This document shows, in pieces, positions 7,307 to 16,296 of a stretch of 37,554 nt of DNA. Position 1 is the stretch's first letter; the number at the start of each line of letters is the position of its first letter. Both the position numbers and the translations under genes were made by a program. The DNA is from JAVJRN01 sp047635055 (GTDB taxonomy: Bacteria > Bacteroidota > Bacteroidia > Cytophagales > Cyclobacteriaceae): the NCBI GenBank assembly GCA_047635055.1, contig JBLIIJ010000032.1, positions 1 to 37,554 on the forward strand. Reading direction: 5' to 3'. The notes below the pieces were generated by a model that made no database searches, was not told the origin of the DNA, and was given only the letters and a program-made list of their open reading frames with translations.

Positions 7307-9178
7307 ATGGCCGAAGTACAATATACCGAAGACAGTATAAAATCCCTTGATTGGAAAGAGCATATCAGGCTTAGGCCAGGTATGTATATTGGAAAACTAG
7401 GTGATGGTTCTGCTCAAGATGATGGTATTTATGTTCTTGTAAAAGAGATCATTGACAATAGTATTGATGAGCACATGATGGGGCATGGTAAAATCATTCA
7501 TGTGAAAGTGAGCGATCATCGTGTGGAAGTTCGTGACTTTGGCAGAGGTATTCCTTTAGGTAAGGTGGTTGATTGTGTTTCAAAAATAAATACTGGAGGT
7601 AAATACGACTCTGGAGCATTTCAAAAATCCGTTGGTTTAAATGGAGTAGGTACTAAGGCCGTAAATGCATTAAGTTCCTATTTTAAGGTACAGTCTTATA
7701 GAGAAGGACAGACCAAGATTGCTGAGTTTGAGCGTGGAGAAATTAGAAGTGATGCAAAAATCACGACATCATCCGATCGAAATGGAACATTATTTATTTT
7801 TGAACCCGATAATACAGTGTTCAAGAATTATCATTTTATTCCAGAGTATCTAAATAATCTTCTTTGGAATTATGCCTTTCTCAATGCGGGCTTGACGATA
7901 AACTTTAACGGTCAGAAATATCATTCAGCAAATGGTTTGCTTGATTTACTCAAAAGAAAATCAGATGAAGAAGCTTTAAGATACCCCATCATACATTTGA
8001 AAGGAGAAGATATTGAAGTAGCCTTAACACATGCGAATCAATATGGGGAAGAATATTATTCTTTTGTTAATGGTCAATATACAACTCAAGGAGGGACGCA
8101 TCTAGCCGCCTTTAGAGAAGCTTTAGTGAAGGTGATTAGAGATTTTTACAAAAAAGATTACGATGCGTCTGATATTCGAGCATCTGTCGTTGCTGCCGTT
8201 GCGGTAAGAGTTCAAGAGCCTGTATTTGAAAGTCAAACTAAAACTAAACTTGGTTCTCAGAACGTAGCGCCTGATGGGCCATCTATGCGAACATTTATTG
8301 TTGATTTTCTGAGAAGAGAATTAGATAATTATTTACACAGGAATTCCGATGTTGCAGAGGCGCTTCTAAAGAGGATTGTTCAATCAGAGCGAGAAAGAAA
8401 AGAAATAGCGGGAATTAAAAAGCTCGCAAACGAGCGAGCTAAAAAAGCCAATCTGCACAATAAAAAACTCAGGGATTGCAGAGTTCATTACAACGATAAA
8501 AAGGCCAGCGAAGAGCGGAAAGAGCAGTCTATGATTTTTATAACCGAAGGGGACTCAGCCAGCGGTTCGATTACTAAATCTAGAGATGTACAGACCCAAG
8601 CTGTGTTTAGCTTACGAGGCAAACCGTTCAACTGCTATGGCCAAACCAAGAAAGTGGTTTATGAAAATGAAGAATTTAATCTACTTCAGCATGCCTTAAA
8701 CATTGAGGATGGACTTGAAGCTTTAAGATATAGAAAAGTCGTGATTGCAACAGATGCGGATGTTGATGGAATGCACATTCGACTTCTTTTATTGACCTAT
8801 TTTCTTCAATTTTTCCCAGAATTAGTAAGAAATAATCATGTCTATATTTTAGATACACCACTTTTCAGGGTGAGAAATAAGAAAGAAACGATCTATTGTT
8901 ATAGCGAGCAAGAAAAGCAGGCAGCAATGGTCAAGCTTGGCGCGAAAGCAGAAATTACCAGATTTAAAGGATTAGGTGAAATTTCTCCTAAAGAATTCGG
9001 TGGATTTATAGGAGAAGATATAAGGCTAGAACCAGTCATCCTTCAAAAAGACACAAAGATTAAAGATTTGCTAAGATTTTATATGGGTAAAAACACTCCG
9101 GACAGACAAGAGTTTATAATAGATAAATTACGCGTCGAAAAAGATTTAATCAAAAAAGAAGAAATAGCAACAGCATAA
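7307..9178 (+). CDS. parE: DNA topoisomerase IV subunit B
   Basis: ATPase subunit of topoisomerase IV, 623 residues, which works with ParC to decatenate daughter chromosomes. The GHKL ATP site is clear: EIIDNSIDEH (47-56), DFGRGIP (77-83) and GLNGVGTKAVNAL (110-122), with the transducer region TQGGTHL near 262. The TOPRIM domain has the catalytic Glu of ITEGDSASG at residue 414 and the metal-binding DADVD at 483-487, then the C-terminal RFKGLGE. GyrB would be similar, but the length without a GyrB insert and the parC gene in the same operon favour ParE. The next gene starts 11 bases after the stop, so an operon running to parC is likely. Confidence 0.93.
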   Translation: MAEVQYTEDSIKSLDWKEHIRLRPGMYIGKLGDGSAQDDGIYVLVKEIIDNSIDEHMMGHGKIIHVKVSDHRVEVRDFGRGIPLGKVVDCVSKINTGGKYDSGAFQKSVGLNGVGTKAVNALSSYFKVQSYREGQTKIAEFERGEIRSDAKITTSSDRNGTLFIFEPDNTVFKNYHFIPEYLNNLLWNYAFLNAGLTINFNGQKYHSANGLLDLLKRKSDEEALRYPIIHLKGEDIEVALTHANQYGEEYYSFVNGQYTTQGGTHLAAFREALVKVIRDFYKKDYDASDIRASVVAAVAVRVQEPVFESQTKTKLGSQNVAPDGPSMRTFIVDFLRRELDNYLHRNSDVAEALLKRIVQSERERKEIAGIKKLANERAKKANLHNKKLRDCRVHYNDKKASEERKEQSMIFITEGDSASGSITKSRDVQTQAVFSLRGKPFNCYGQTKKVVYENEEFNLLQHALNIEDGLEALRYRKVVIATDADVDGMHIRLLLLTYFLQFFPELVRNNHVYILDTPLFRVRNKKETIYCYSEQEKQAAMVKLGAKAEITRFKGLGEISPKEFGGFIGEDIRLEPVILQKDTKIKDLLRFYMGKNTPDRQEFIIDKLRVEKDLIKKEEIATA

Positions 9179-9189
9179 AAAATGACAAC

Positions 9190-10452
9190 ATGAAAATGAT
9201 CTTAAGAAAAACCCCAATTTTTGCCTTGTTAATAAGTTTACTATTCTTCATCAGCTGTGATGATGATACTGATTCTCTTACTCCTGAAACAGAAGTAGAA
9301 GAGGAGATAGAAGAGGAGGAAATGGAATCAGTTCCTATCGTCCTGATTGAATCGACACAATTGATCATCAAATCCTCTGGAGATCTACAAACATTTCTAA
9401 AGCAATCTGGATTAGCTATTGATACGGAAAAGTTGATATACAATGTTTCAGTTTGGCGTGTTACTTACAAAACTGTCTATAAAGGGGACACGATCACTGC
9501 GTCAACCATGGTTTTCACGCCGGAGACTACAGATGAGGTTTCAACAATTAGTTTTCAGCATGGGACTATCGCTGACAATGCCTCTGCTCCAACAGAAGCG
9601 GGTATTAACGACGGATCAATCATCCTTTATTCCGCCATCGCGAGTGGAGGATTCGTCACTGTCGTGCCTGATTTTGTTGGGTTTGGAGCGTCGGTTGAAT
9701 TTGTACATCCATACTACCATGAATATTATACAGCGACATCCATAGTAAACGCGATATATGCCTCTAAGCAGCTCGTTGAAAGTCATGCACTCAACATTGA
9801 TAATGATCTTTACTTGGCTGGTTATTCTCAAGGAGGCTATGCCACTATGGCCGCACATAAATATTTTGAAGAAGAAGGAATGGATTTTTATGATTTAAAA
9901 GCTTCATTTCCATCATCTGGTGGTTATGATGTTTCAGGAATGAGTAATTATTTTCTAGGGCAAGAAACCTATCACCAACCTTTTTTCTTGGGTTTTGTAG
10001 CCATGTCATATAAAACGAGCTACGATTTCGCCGAAACAATGGGTCACTTCTTTAACGAACCTTATGCAACGGAGATTCCAGAAATGTTTTTTGGTTCATT
10101 TAGTGGAGACCAGATCAATGAGCGGTTAACCACCAATATTTCTGATTTCTTGACTGAAGGCTTTTTAAATAGCTCAGCTGGAGATGCTGATTATGCATTT
10201 ATATATGACTTATTTGAAGATAATAGTCTTTTGGACTGGACACCAACAATAAGAATGTACATGTATCATGGAGATGCTGACATCACCGTACCATACCAGA
10301 ATTCGGTTGATTCTTATGCTAAACTTTTAGGTAATGGAGCATCTGAAAGTATTGTAACTTTTGAGACTTTTTCTGGTGCAACACACGGCACAGGAGTAGG
10401 TCCGTATATCGAAAGCTTTATTCCTGAAATATTGAATTTAGAAAAGAGATGA
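9190..10452 (+). CDS. Lipase-like alpha/beta hydrolase lipoprotein, copy 1
   Basis: Exported alpha/beta hydrolase of 420 residues. The signal peptide ends in FFISCDDD (acylated Cys23), and a strongly acidic linker (VEEEIEEEEMES, 36-47) follows. The DxxGFG element PDFVGFGAS (160-168) and the nucleophile elbow GYSQGG (211-216, Ser213) are typical of secreted lipases and of the Bacteroidota prolyl-peptidase/lipase-like group; Asp364 in HGDADITVP and His399 in GATHGTG complete the triad. The substrate is probably an ester or lipid outside the cytoplasm. The stop overlaps the start of the next hydrolase as ATGA, and the two proteins are clearly related along their length (SFQHGTI, APT, GYSQGG), so they arose by tandem duplication. 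Confidence 0.88.
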   Translation: MKMILRKTPIFALLISLLFFISCDDDTDSLTPETEVEEEIEEEEMESVPIVLIESTQLIIKSSGDLQTFLKQSGLAIDTEKLIYNVSVWRVTYKTVYKGDTITASTMVFTPETTDEVSTISFQHGTIADNASAPTEAGINDGSIILYSAIASGGFVTVVPDFVGFGASVEFVHPYYHEYYTATSIVNAIYASKQLVESHALNIDNDLYLAGYSQGGYATMAAHKYFEEEGMDFYDLKASFPSSGGYDVSGMSNYFLGQETYHQPFFLGFVAMSYKTSYDFAETMGHFFNEPYATEIPEMFFGSFSGDQINERLTTNISDFLTEGFLNSSAGDADYAFIYDLFEDNSLLDWTPTIRMYMYHGDADITVPYQNSVDSYAKLLGNGASESIVTFETFSGATHGTGVGPYIESFIPEILNLEKR

Positions 10453-11666
10453 TGAATTTAAAAGATAGTTTACTCATTGTCATTGGTGTTTTGGTCTTAT
10501 TCCTTAGTGGCTGTTCTAGTGACGATGATTTAATTCCCGTCAAGGTGGAAAGTACTACACCCTACGACAGTACTTACCTTTCCTCTGTCAACTTTTCAAT
10601 TAGATCCGCTGTTGAATTAGGGAATCTTATTTCAATCGCAGGGATAGATGTTGATGTTTCTAAAATGCTGTATGACGTTTCGCTATATAGGATTAATTAT
10701 ACTACTACCTACCAAGGAAGTGAAATAATAGCTTCTGGGTTGGTTATTTTGCCGATTAGCGACGACTCCTTGAGTGTTGGAGTAATGAGCTTCCAGCACG
10801 GGACAATTTTTTCTCAGGCGGAAGCTCCAACAAATACGCCTCTTAGCGATCCTTATTTGATATTGTATGCAGCAGCTGCTACGACAGGTGTGGTCATGGT
10901 CGTTCCAGATTATATTGGTTATGGTGCTTCAGAGGATATCACTCACCCATATTTCATTGCGGAACCGACGAGTACCGCAGTTTTAGACAATATCAAGGCG
11001 GGAAGAGAGTTTGCTGAACTAAATGGGCTCAAATTTAATGGTGAGCTTTTTTTAGCGGGATATTCTCAAGGAGGATTCGCAACAATGGCCACTCACATGG
11101 CCATCGAGGCTCAAGATGGATTTCTCGATTACAACCTCAATACTTCTTATCCAGCTGCAGGAAGTTATATTGTTGATAATTCAGTGTCTATTTCAGCGGA
11201 AGATGTCTTTCCACCTCATTTTACAACTTTGAGGATATATTCTTACCTAGCACATTACGATTTGGGCTTGGTGATTGCAGACTTTATTCAAGAACCCTAT
11301 GCGGGGAAAATTCCAACTTTACTAGATGGATCGCTAACCTCCGCGGAGATTTTACCTTCTTTGAATTATAACGCAGGGGAATATTTTACCAGCGAATTTT
11401 TACTTGAGGATTCAAAATTCGATGGTTATCTCGAGGCACAAATGAGTAATGATGTCAGTAATTGGGTTCCTAAGGCTAGAATGATCATGTATCATAGCAA
11501 TGAAGACAATACAGTCTCTGTAAATGCGAGTAAGACCGCATATGACAAATTTAAAAATGCAGGGGCTACTGAGATCACTTTAATCACTGGAGACGATGGT
11601 GATCATTTGGTAGCGGTTATTCCTTTTGTCGAAGTATTGTTTAATGATTTAGTTGATAGGTTATGA
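10449..11666 (+). CDS. Lipase-like alpha/beta hydrolase lipoprotein, copy 2
   Basis: Paralogue of the preceding hydrolase, 405 residues. The signal peptide carries the lipobox LSGC (Cys22) and a following SSDDD that would direct the lipoprotein to the outer membrane surface in Bacteroidota. The shared elements are SFQHGTI (114-120), VPDYIGYGAS (152-161), GYSQGG (204-209, Ser206), Asp353 in HSNEDNTVS and His386 in DGDHLVAV. It has lost the acidic linker of copy 1 and its acid loop differs (HSNED versus HGDAD), which suggests a different substrate. It is coupled by ATGA overlaps to genes on both sides. ATG at 10449 and the next codon ATG at 10452 are both possible starts. Confidence 0.87.
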   Translation: MMNLKDSLLIVIGVLVLFLSGCSSDDDLIPVKVESTTPYDSTYLSSVNFSIRSAVELGNLISIAGIDVDVSKMLYDVSLYRINYTTTYQGSEIIASGLVILPISDDSLSVGVMSFQHGTIFSQAEAPTNTPLSDPYLILYAAAATTGVVMVVPDYIGYGASEDITHPYFIAEPTSTAVLDNIKAGREFAELNGLKFNGELFLAGYSQGGFATMATHMAIEAQDGFLDYNLNTSYPAAGSYIVDNSVSISAEDVFPPHFTTLRIYSYLAHYDLGLVIADFIQEPYAGKIPTLLDGSLTSAEILPSLNYNAGEYFTSEFLLEDSKFDGYLEAQMSNDVSNWVPKARMIMYHSNEDNTVSVNASKTAYDKFKNAGATEITLITGDDGDHLVAVIPFVEVLFNDLVDRL

Positions 11667-12640
11667 GATTGCTTTTTACTTGCCTGTTTCTAGGATGGAA
11701 TATTTGCGTTTTTGGTCAGTTTAAAAAAACAGAACCTCTAGTTCATACTTATTCCATTGTAGCTTATGATCCTGAAACTGGAGATATGGGTGTGGCTGTT
11801 CAGTCCCATTGGTTTTCTGTTGGAACAGTGGTTACTTGGGCAGAAGCTGGTGTAGGAGCCATAGCCACTCAGTCATTTTCTAATCCGGCTTTTGGACCTC
11901 AAGGGTTACAGTTGCTTAAAACCGGTTTGGATGCAAAAGAGGTACTTGATGTTTTGATCAAAAGTGATGAAGGACGAGATTTCAGACAGCTGGGAATCGT
12001 CGATGCAACAGGTAAGGCGGCTTCCCATACAGGAGCGAAAAACATTGAATTTGCAGGGAGCATTGTAGAGGAGAACTTTGCTGTTCAAGCCAACCTCATG
12101 GTTAATGATAAAGTGTGGCCGGCGATGGCTGAAGCTTATAAAAACGCGAAGGGCCCGCTAGCCGAGCGTTTGATTATAGCATTAGAAGCAGCTGAAAAAG
12201 CAGGTGGAGATGCCAGAGGAAGGCAGTCTGCAGCAGTACTTGTCGTTTCAGGACAACCTACTGGCAAAAGTTGGATTGATACGAAAGTTGATATTCGAGT
12301 GGACGATGCTGAAGAACCTCTATTAGAGATTAGAAGACTCTGGACTGTACATCAAGCATATGAATTTATGAATCAAGGAGACTTGGCAGTGGAAGCGGGT
12401 GATTTTGAATTAGCCTCCAATCTCTATAAAAATGCTGAAGCCATGTTTCCAGATAATCTAGAGATGCAATATTGGCATGCTATTAATCTTGTGAACACAG
12501 GAAAATTAGAGGAGGCACTGCCGATGTTTAAGAATATTTTTTCAAAAGACAAAAACTGGAAGGATTTAACGCCACGTTTAATAAAAAATGAGGTTTTGGT
12601 AGCCGATGACAAAACCTTGAAAAAAATAATGAAACAGTAA
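11663..12640 (+). CDS. DUF1028 protein with C-terminal TPR-like helices
   Basis: Exported protein of 325 residues with a signal peptide (cleaved near VFGQ, about residue 19). Residues 28-225 match the DUF1028 family (PF06267), known for an N-terminal-nucleophile-hydrolase-like fold: THTYSIVAYDP-like start, MGVAVQSHWFSVGTVVTWAEA, GVGAIATQSF and GDARGRQSAAVLVV. Activity of the family is not settled. Residues 230-325 form TPR-like helical repeats (DLAVEAGDFELASNLYKNAEAMFPDN). The gene overlaps the lipase stop by ATGA, and parC follows after 50 bases, with a small hairpin AAACAGT/ACTGTTT at 12632-12654 in the gap. Its coupling to two hydrolases suggests a joint role in the envelope; that is inference. 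Confidence 0.88.
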   Translation: MRLLFTCLFLGWNICVFGQFKKTEPLVHTYSIVAYDPETGDMGVAVQSHWFSVGTVVTWAEAGVGAIATQSFSNPAFGPQGLQLLKTGLDAKEVLDVLIKSDEGRDFRQLGIVDATGKAASHTGAKNIEFAGSIVEENFAVQANLMVNDKVWPAMAEAYKNAKGPLAERLIIALEAAEKAGGDARGRQSAAVLVVSGQPTGKSWIDTKVDIRVDDAEEPLLEIRRLWTVHQAYEFMNQGDLAVEAGDFELASNLYKNAEAMFPDNLEMQYWHAINLVNTGKLEEALPMFKNIFSKDKNWKDLTPRLIKNEVLVADDKTLKKIMKQ

Positions 12641-12690
12641 ATAATCCACTGTTTAAATATAAACCTAAAATCAAAAGTCTGAATTTTTAG

Positions 12691-15312
12691 ATGTCTGACG
12701 AAAACTCAATTGAAGATGATGGCCTAGGCCCAAATGATAGCTTGCAAGAAGCCTTGCCTGTATCGGGAATGTACGAAAACTGGTTTTTGGATTACGCTTC
12801 ATACGTAATCCTTGAGCGAGCAGTACCCGCGATAGAGGATGGAATGAAGCCGGTTCAAAGAAGGATTCTTCATGCCATGAAGGAAATGGATGATGGTCGT
12901 TACAACAAAGTCGCGAATATCATAGGGAGTACTATGCAATATCATCCGCACGGTGATGCTTCCATTGGAGACGCTATTGTTTCTCTTGGGCAAAAGGATC
13001 TTCTTATTGATATGCAAGGAAATTGGGGTGATGCGCGAACGGGAGATGGTGCCGCAGCTCCAAGGTACATAGAGGCACGTTTGTCAAAATTTGCTCTAGA
13101 AATAATATTTAATGCTCAAACGACCGGATGGCAACTATCCTATGACGGTCGAAAAAAAGAGCCAGTTACTTTTCCAGTTAAATTTCCATTACTTGTAGCC
13201 CAGGGAGTTGAGGGAATTGCTGTTGGTTTATCGACCAAATTACTACCCCATAATTTTGTTGAAATATTACAAGGAGCTATTAATATCCTCAAAGGAAAGA
13301 AGGTCGTATTATTTCCCGATTTTCTAACAGGAGGGAAGATTGATATAAGTGATTATAACGATGGTCGTAGAGGTGGAAAGGTTCGCGTTAGAGCCGTTAT
13401 TGAGGAGACAGATTCGAAAACGCTTACAATCAAAGATATTCCTTACGCGACAACCACTAGCTCCATTATCGACTCCATTATAAAAGCAAATGATAAAGGA
13501 AAGATAAAAATCAAGCACGTTGTAGACAATACAGCCGCAGATATTGAAATACAAATTACATTAAGTCCTGGAGTATCGCCCGATATAACAATAGATGCGC
13601 TTTATGCATTTACAGACTGTGAAGTGTCTATATCTCCAAATGCCTGTGTGATATATGATGATAAACCACAATTTCTAGGCATTTCGGATCTCTTAAATCA
13701 TTCGGTAGAACAGACGGTCTTTTTGCTCACTCAAGAGCTAGAGATCAGGAAAAATGAATTGATGGAAAAAATTCTTTTTTCATCATTAGAGCAAATTTTC
13801 ATTGAAAACCGAATCTATCGAGACATAGAAGAATGTGAGACTTGGGAAGCAGTATTAGAAACGATAGATATAGGTTTGGAGCCTTTTAAACCGGAATTGT
13901 ATAGAGAGATAACCAGAGATGATATCATTAGGTTAACCGAAATAAAAATCAAGAGAATTTCAAAATTCGATACTTTCAAGGCTGATGAGTTAATGAACAG
14001 GCTTAAAGAAGAGCTTGCCGAAACGGAACATCACCTTGCCAATATTACTGAATACACCATTGCCTATTATAGAAATTTATTAGATAAGTATGGTAAAGGG
14101 CGTGAAAGAAAAACAGAAATAGCCAGTTTTGATACGATTAAAGCAACGGTCGTTGCGGCTAATAATGCCAAGCTATACGTCGATCGTGAAAACGGATTTA
14201 TTGGTTATGGCTTAAAAAAGAATGAATTCGTTTCTGATTGTTCAGATATTGATGATATCGTAATTTTCAGAAAAGATGGAATATATGAGGTAACAAGGAT
14301 TCAGGACAAAGTCTTCGTCGGCAAGAATATAATATACGTGGGCGTTTTCAAAAAAGGAGATGAGCGTATGGTCTACAATCTTATTTACTTAGATGGTAAG
14401 ACAGGACGAACGATGGCAAAGAGATTTCAGGTTTTGTCTGTCACCCGTGATAGAGAATATGAAATGACCAAAGGGGGTAAAGGCTCGAAAATCATGCATT
14501 TCAGCGCTAATCCTAATGGAGAAGCTGAGATGGTCACAGTCTACCTTACACCAGCATCTACGGCACGAAAAAAAGTCTTTGACTTTGGTTTTCAAGAAAT
14601 AGAAATAAAAGGACGCAGCGCCGGAGGAAATATTCTCACTAAATATCCTGTAAAAAAAATTCAGTTTAAATCTGCTGGTGTTTCTACTCTGGGCGGATTG
14701 GACATTTGGTACGATGAAATAGTTGGGCGACTGAATCGTGATCATCGAGGACTTCTTCTTGGTAATTTTCAAGCCGAAGAAAAGGTACTTGTTTTGTATA
14801 AAGAAGGCTCCTATGAATTGACGTCATTTGAGCTGACCAATAGGTATGAGCCAAAAGAAATATTATCGCTAAGTAAGTTTAAGGAAAATGTCTCTGTAAA
14901 TGTTGTGTACCAAGATGGAGAATCGAAGCATTTTTATGTTAAGAGATTCCTTATCGAAACATCCTCTCCAAATAAACGATTTGTTTTTATCGCAGAAGCC
15001 AAAAGTTCGAAGCTTTTATTTGCGGATCAATCAAAGCATGGCAAAGTAATAACTACATACAAAGAAGGTAAGAAGAATGAGAGTGAAGAGCTCGATCTTA
15101 TTGAGCTCATAGATGTTAAAGGGTGGAAAGCACATGGCAATAGATTTGTTCATCAATCTGTCGTTAGAATCGAAAAAGTAAAGGTTCCGGAATCTGAGAA
15201 AGAAGAAGAAGCTCCGAGGGTGAATCCTGAAAAATTAAAAAACACAATAGAAGACGAAATAGAAGAAGACGAAAATCAATTGGGCTTGTTTGGAGAAACC
15301 AATGAAGATTAA
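12691..15312 (+). CDS. parC: DNA topoisomerase IV subunit A
   Basis: DNA breakage-reunion subunit of topoisomerase IV, 873 residues. The winged-helix active site is intact: the catalytic tyrosine is Tyr126 in AAAPRYIEARLSKFA, preceded by GMKPVQRRILHAM (51-63). The quinolone-contact loop reads HPHGDASIGDAI (85-96), with Ala90 where E. coli ParC Ser80 would be and Asp94 at the acidic position. A coiled-coil follows near 420-470, and a C-terminal beta-pinwheel region (about 490-800) contains repeats such as DGKTGRTMAKRFQ and GGKGSKIMHFS. An acidic tail (about 835-873) ends the protein. The length, larger than proteobacterial ParC, is normal for Bacteroidota. It is in the parE operon, three genes downstream of its partner. 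Confidence 0.93.
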   Translation: MSDENSIEDDGLGPNDSLQEALPVSGMYENWFLDYASYVILERAVPAIEDGMKPVQRRILHAMKEMDDGRYNKVANIIGSTMQYHPHGDASIGDAIVSLGQKDLLIDMQGNWGDARTGDGAAAPRYIEARLSKFALEIIFNAQTTGWQLSYDGRKKEPVTFPVKFPLLVAQGVEGIAVGLSTKLLPHNFVEILQGAINILKGKKVVLFPDFLTGGKIDISDYNDGRRGGKVRVRAVIEETDSKTLTIKDIPYATTTSSIIDSIIKANDKGKIKIKHVVDNTAADIEIQITLSPGVSPDITIDALYAFTDCEVSISPNACVIYDDKPQFLGISDLLNHSVEQTVFLLTQELEIRKNELMEKILFSSLEQIFIENRIYRDIEECETWEAVLETIDIGLEPFKPELYREITRDDIIRLTEIKIKRISKFDTFKADELMNRLKEELAETEHHLANITEYTIAYYRNLLDKYGKGRERKTEIASFDTIKATVVAANNAKLYVDRENGFIGYGLKKNEFVSDCSDIDDIVIFRKDGIYEVTRIQDKVFVGKNIIYVGVFKKGDERMVYNLIYLDGKTGRTMAKRFQVLSVTRDREYEMTKGGKGSKIMHFSANPNGEAEMVTVYLTPASTARKKVFDFGFQEIEIKGRSAGGNILTKYPVKKIQFKSAGVSTLGGLDIWYDEIVGRLNRDHRGLLLGNFQAEEKVLVLYKEGSYELTSFELTNRYEPKEILSLSKFKENVSVNVVYQDGESKHFYVKRFLIETSSPNKRFVFIAEAKSSKLLFADQSKHGKVITTYKEGKKNESEELDLIELIDVKGWKAHGNRFVHQSVVRIEKVKVPESEKEEEAPRVNPEKLKNTIEDEIEEDENQLGLFGETNED

Positions 15313-15331
15313 GCTTCGCTGATCAAGGCTA

Positions 15332-15928
15332 ATGAAATTTCTTAAAAAAGTTCTTAAGGTCGGTTTCATCGCTATTTTACCAGTTATTTTGGTATTAATG
15401 GTGAATTTCTGGGTAATCGTATCTACGGCGGGTCAGATATATAGCCGAGCAGATATAATACCTTATTCGGAAGTAGGCTTAATTTTGGGTACCAGTAAAA
15501 GCACGACATCAGGAACCGCAAATAGCTATTTCTATGAACGGATAGAGGCTGCTGTGTCTTTATACAACTCAGGGAAATTAAAATATATCATTGTTAGTGG
15601 GGACAATAGAACGGTATACTACAATGAGCCGATGGATATGCTCAATGCTTTAATAGATAAAGGCGTACCCAAGGAGGATGTTATAATGGATTTTGCTGGT
15701 TTGAGTACTTTCGAATCAGTGAAGCGTGCTAAGGAGGTTTTTGGTAAAAATGATATTACGATTATCACGCAAGACTTCCATTGCTATAGGGCGCTTTATA
15801 TAGCCAATCATTCGGGAATCACGGCCAAAGCTTTTGCTGCTGATGATAAGCAAGAGCTTTCAGGTAAGCTGGCTTTTAGAGAAATATTGGCTAGGCTTAA
15901 GGCAGTGGTGGAGACCGCCATAAGCTGA
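15332..15928 (+). CDS. sanA: SanA-like DUF218 envelope protein
   Basis: Membrane-anchored protein of 198 residues in the SanA/YdcF (DUF218) family. One N-terminal helix (about residues 10-32) is followed by the Rossmann-like domain with LILGTSKS (51-58), AVSLYNSGKLKYIIVSGDN (73-91), STFESVKRAKEVF (124-136) and ITQDFHCYRALYIA (146-159), the family landmarks. SanA in enterobacteria is needed for vancomycin exclusion at high temperature and is tied to envelope integrity; its chemistry is not known. The gene begins 19 bases after parC and is probably co-transcribed. It converges with the HPt gene, leaving one base between the stops. Confidence 0.85.
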   Translation: MKFLKKVLKVGFIAILPVILVLMVNFWVIVSTAGQIYSRADIIPYSEVGLILGTSKSTTSGTANSYFYERIEAAVSLYNSGKLKYIIVSGDNRTVYYNEPMDMLNALIDKGVPKEDVIMDFAGLSTFESVKRAKEVFGKNDITIITQDFHCYRALYIANHSGITAKAFAADDKQELSGKLAFREILARLKAVVETAIS

Positions 15929-15929
15929 T

Positions 15930-16250
15930 TTATAACACGTTGTACTCTGTTTTAAGAGCTACCAAGGCGTCATTCGCTTTTATCACTACAAAGTCTAGAT
16001 CACCCTGATTAACTGATGCTGGTTGATCGTTCATCTTCGTTACTTTTTCGAGGGTCTCTTTCATACCAAGCATTTCGATAGTAGGCTTTAGCTGATGAGC
16101 CAACTTCCCCAACTTATCAAAATCTCTGTTACTTAAACTGGTCTGCATTTCCGCTAGAATAGTTTCGTTATTAGATTCAAAAGTGGATACGAATTCTTGT
16201 ATAAATTCTAAATCTCCTTCACCAATCGCATTTAAATAAGAAAAATCCAT
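15930..16250 (-). CDS. Stand-alone HPt phosphotransfer protein
   Basis: A single histidine phosphotransfer domain of 106 residues. All of it is helical, and the phospho-acceptor region KLGKLAHQLKPTIEMLG places the active histidine at residue 52. Such proteins pass phosphate between a hybrid kinase receiver and a response regulator. No kinase or regulator gene lies in this window, so the partner is elsewhere. ATG at 16250. The start is 46 bases from the divergent nuclease-fold gene, so the two share a short promoter region. No N-terminal signal or membrane segment is present, consistent with a cytosolic protein. Confidence 0.85.
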   Translation of the reverse strand: MDFSYLNAIGEGDLEFIQEFVSTFESNNETILAEMQTSLSNRDFDKLGKLAHQLKPTIEMLGMKETLEKVTKMNDQPASVNQGDLDFVVIKANDALVALKTEYNVL

Positions 16251-16296
16251 GTTATTAAGATATTATATACCTTGGTAATTTATAAGGGAAACACAT

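Noticed and set aside
7307..15312. Reading the topoisomerase pair as gyrase (gyrB/gyrA)
   Set aside because: Both subunits lie in one operon, and the subunit lengths and loop sequences fit Bacteroidota ParE and ParC better.
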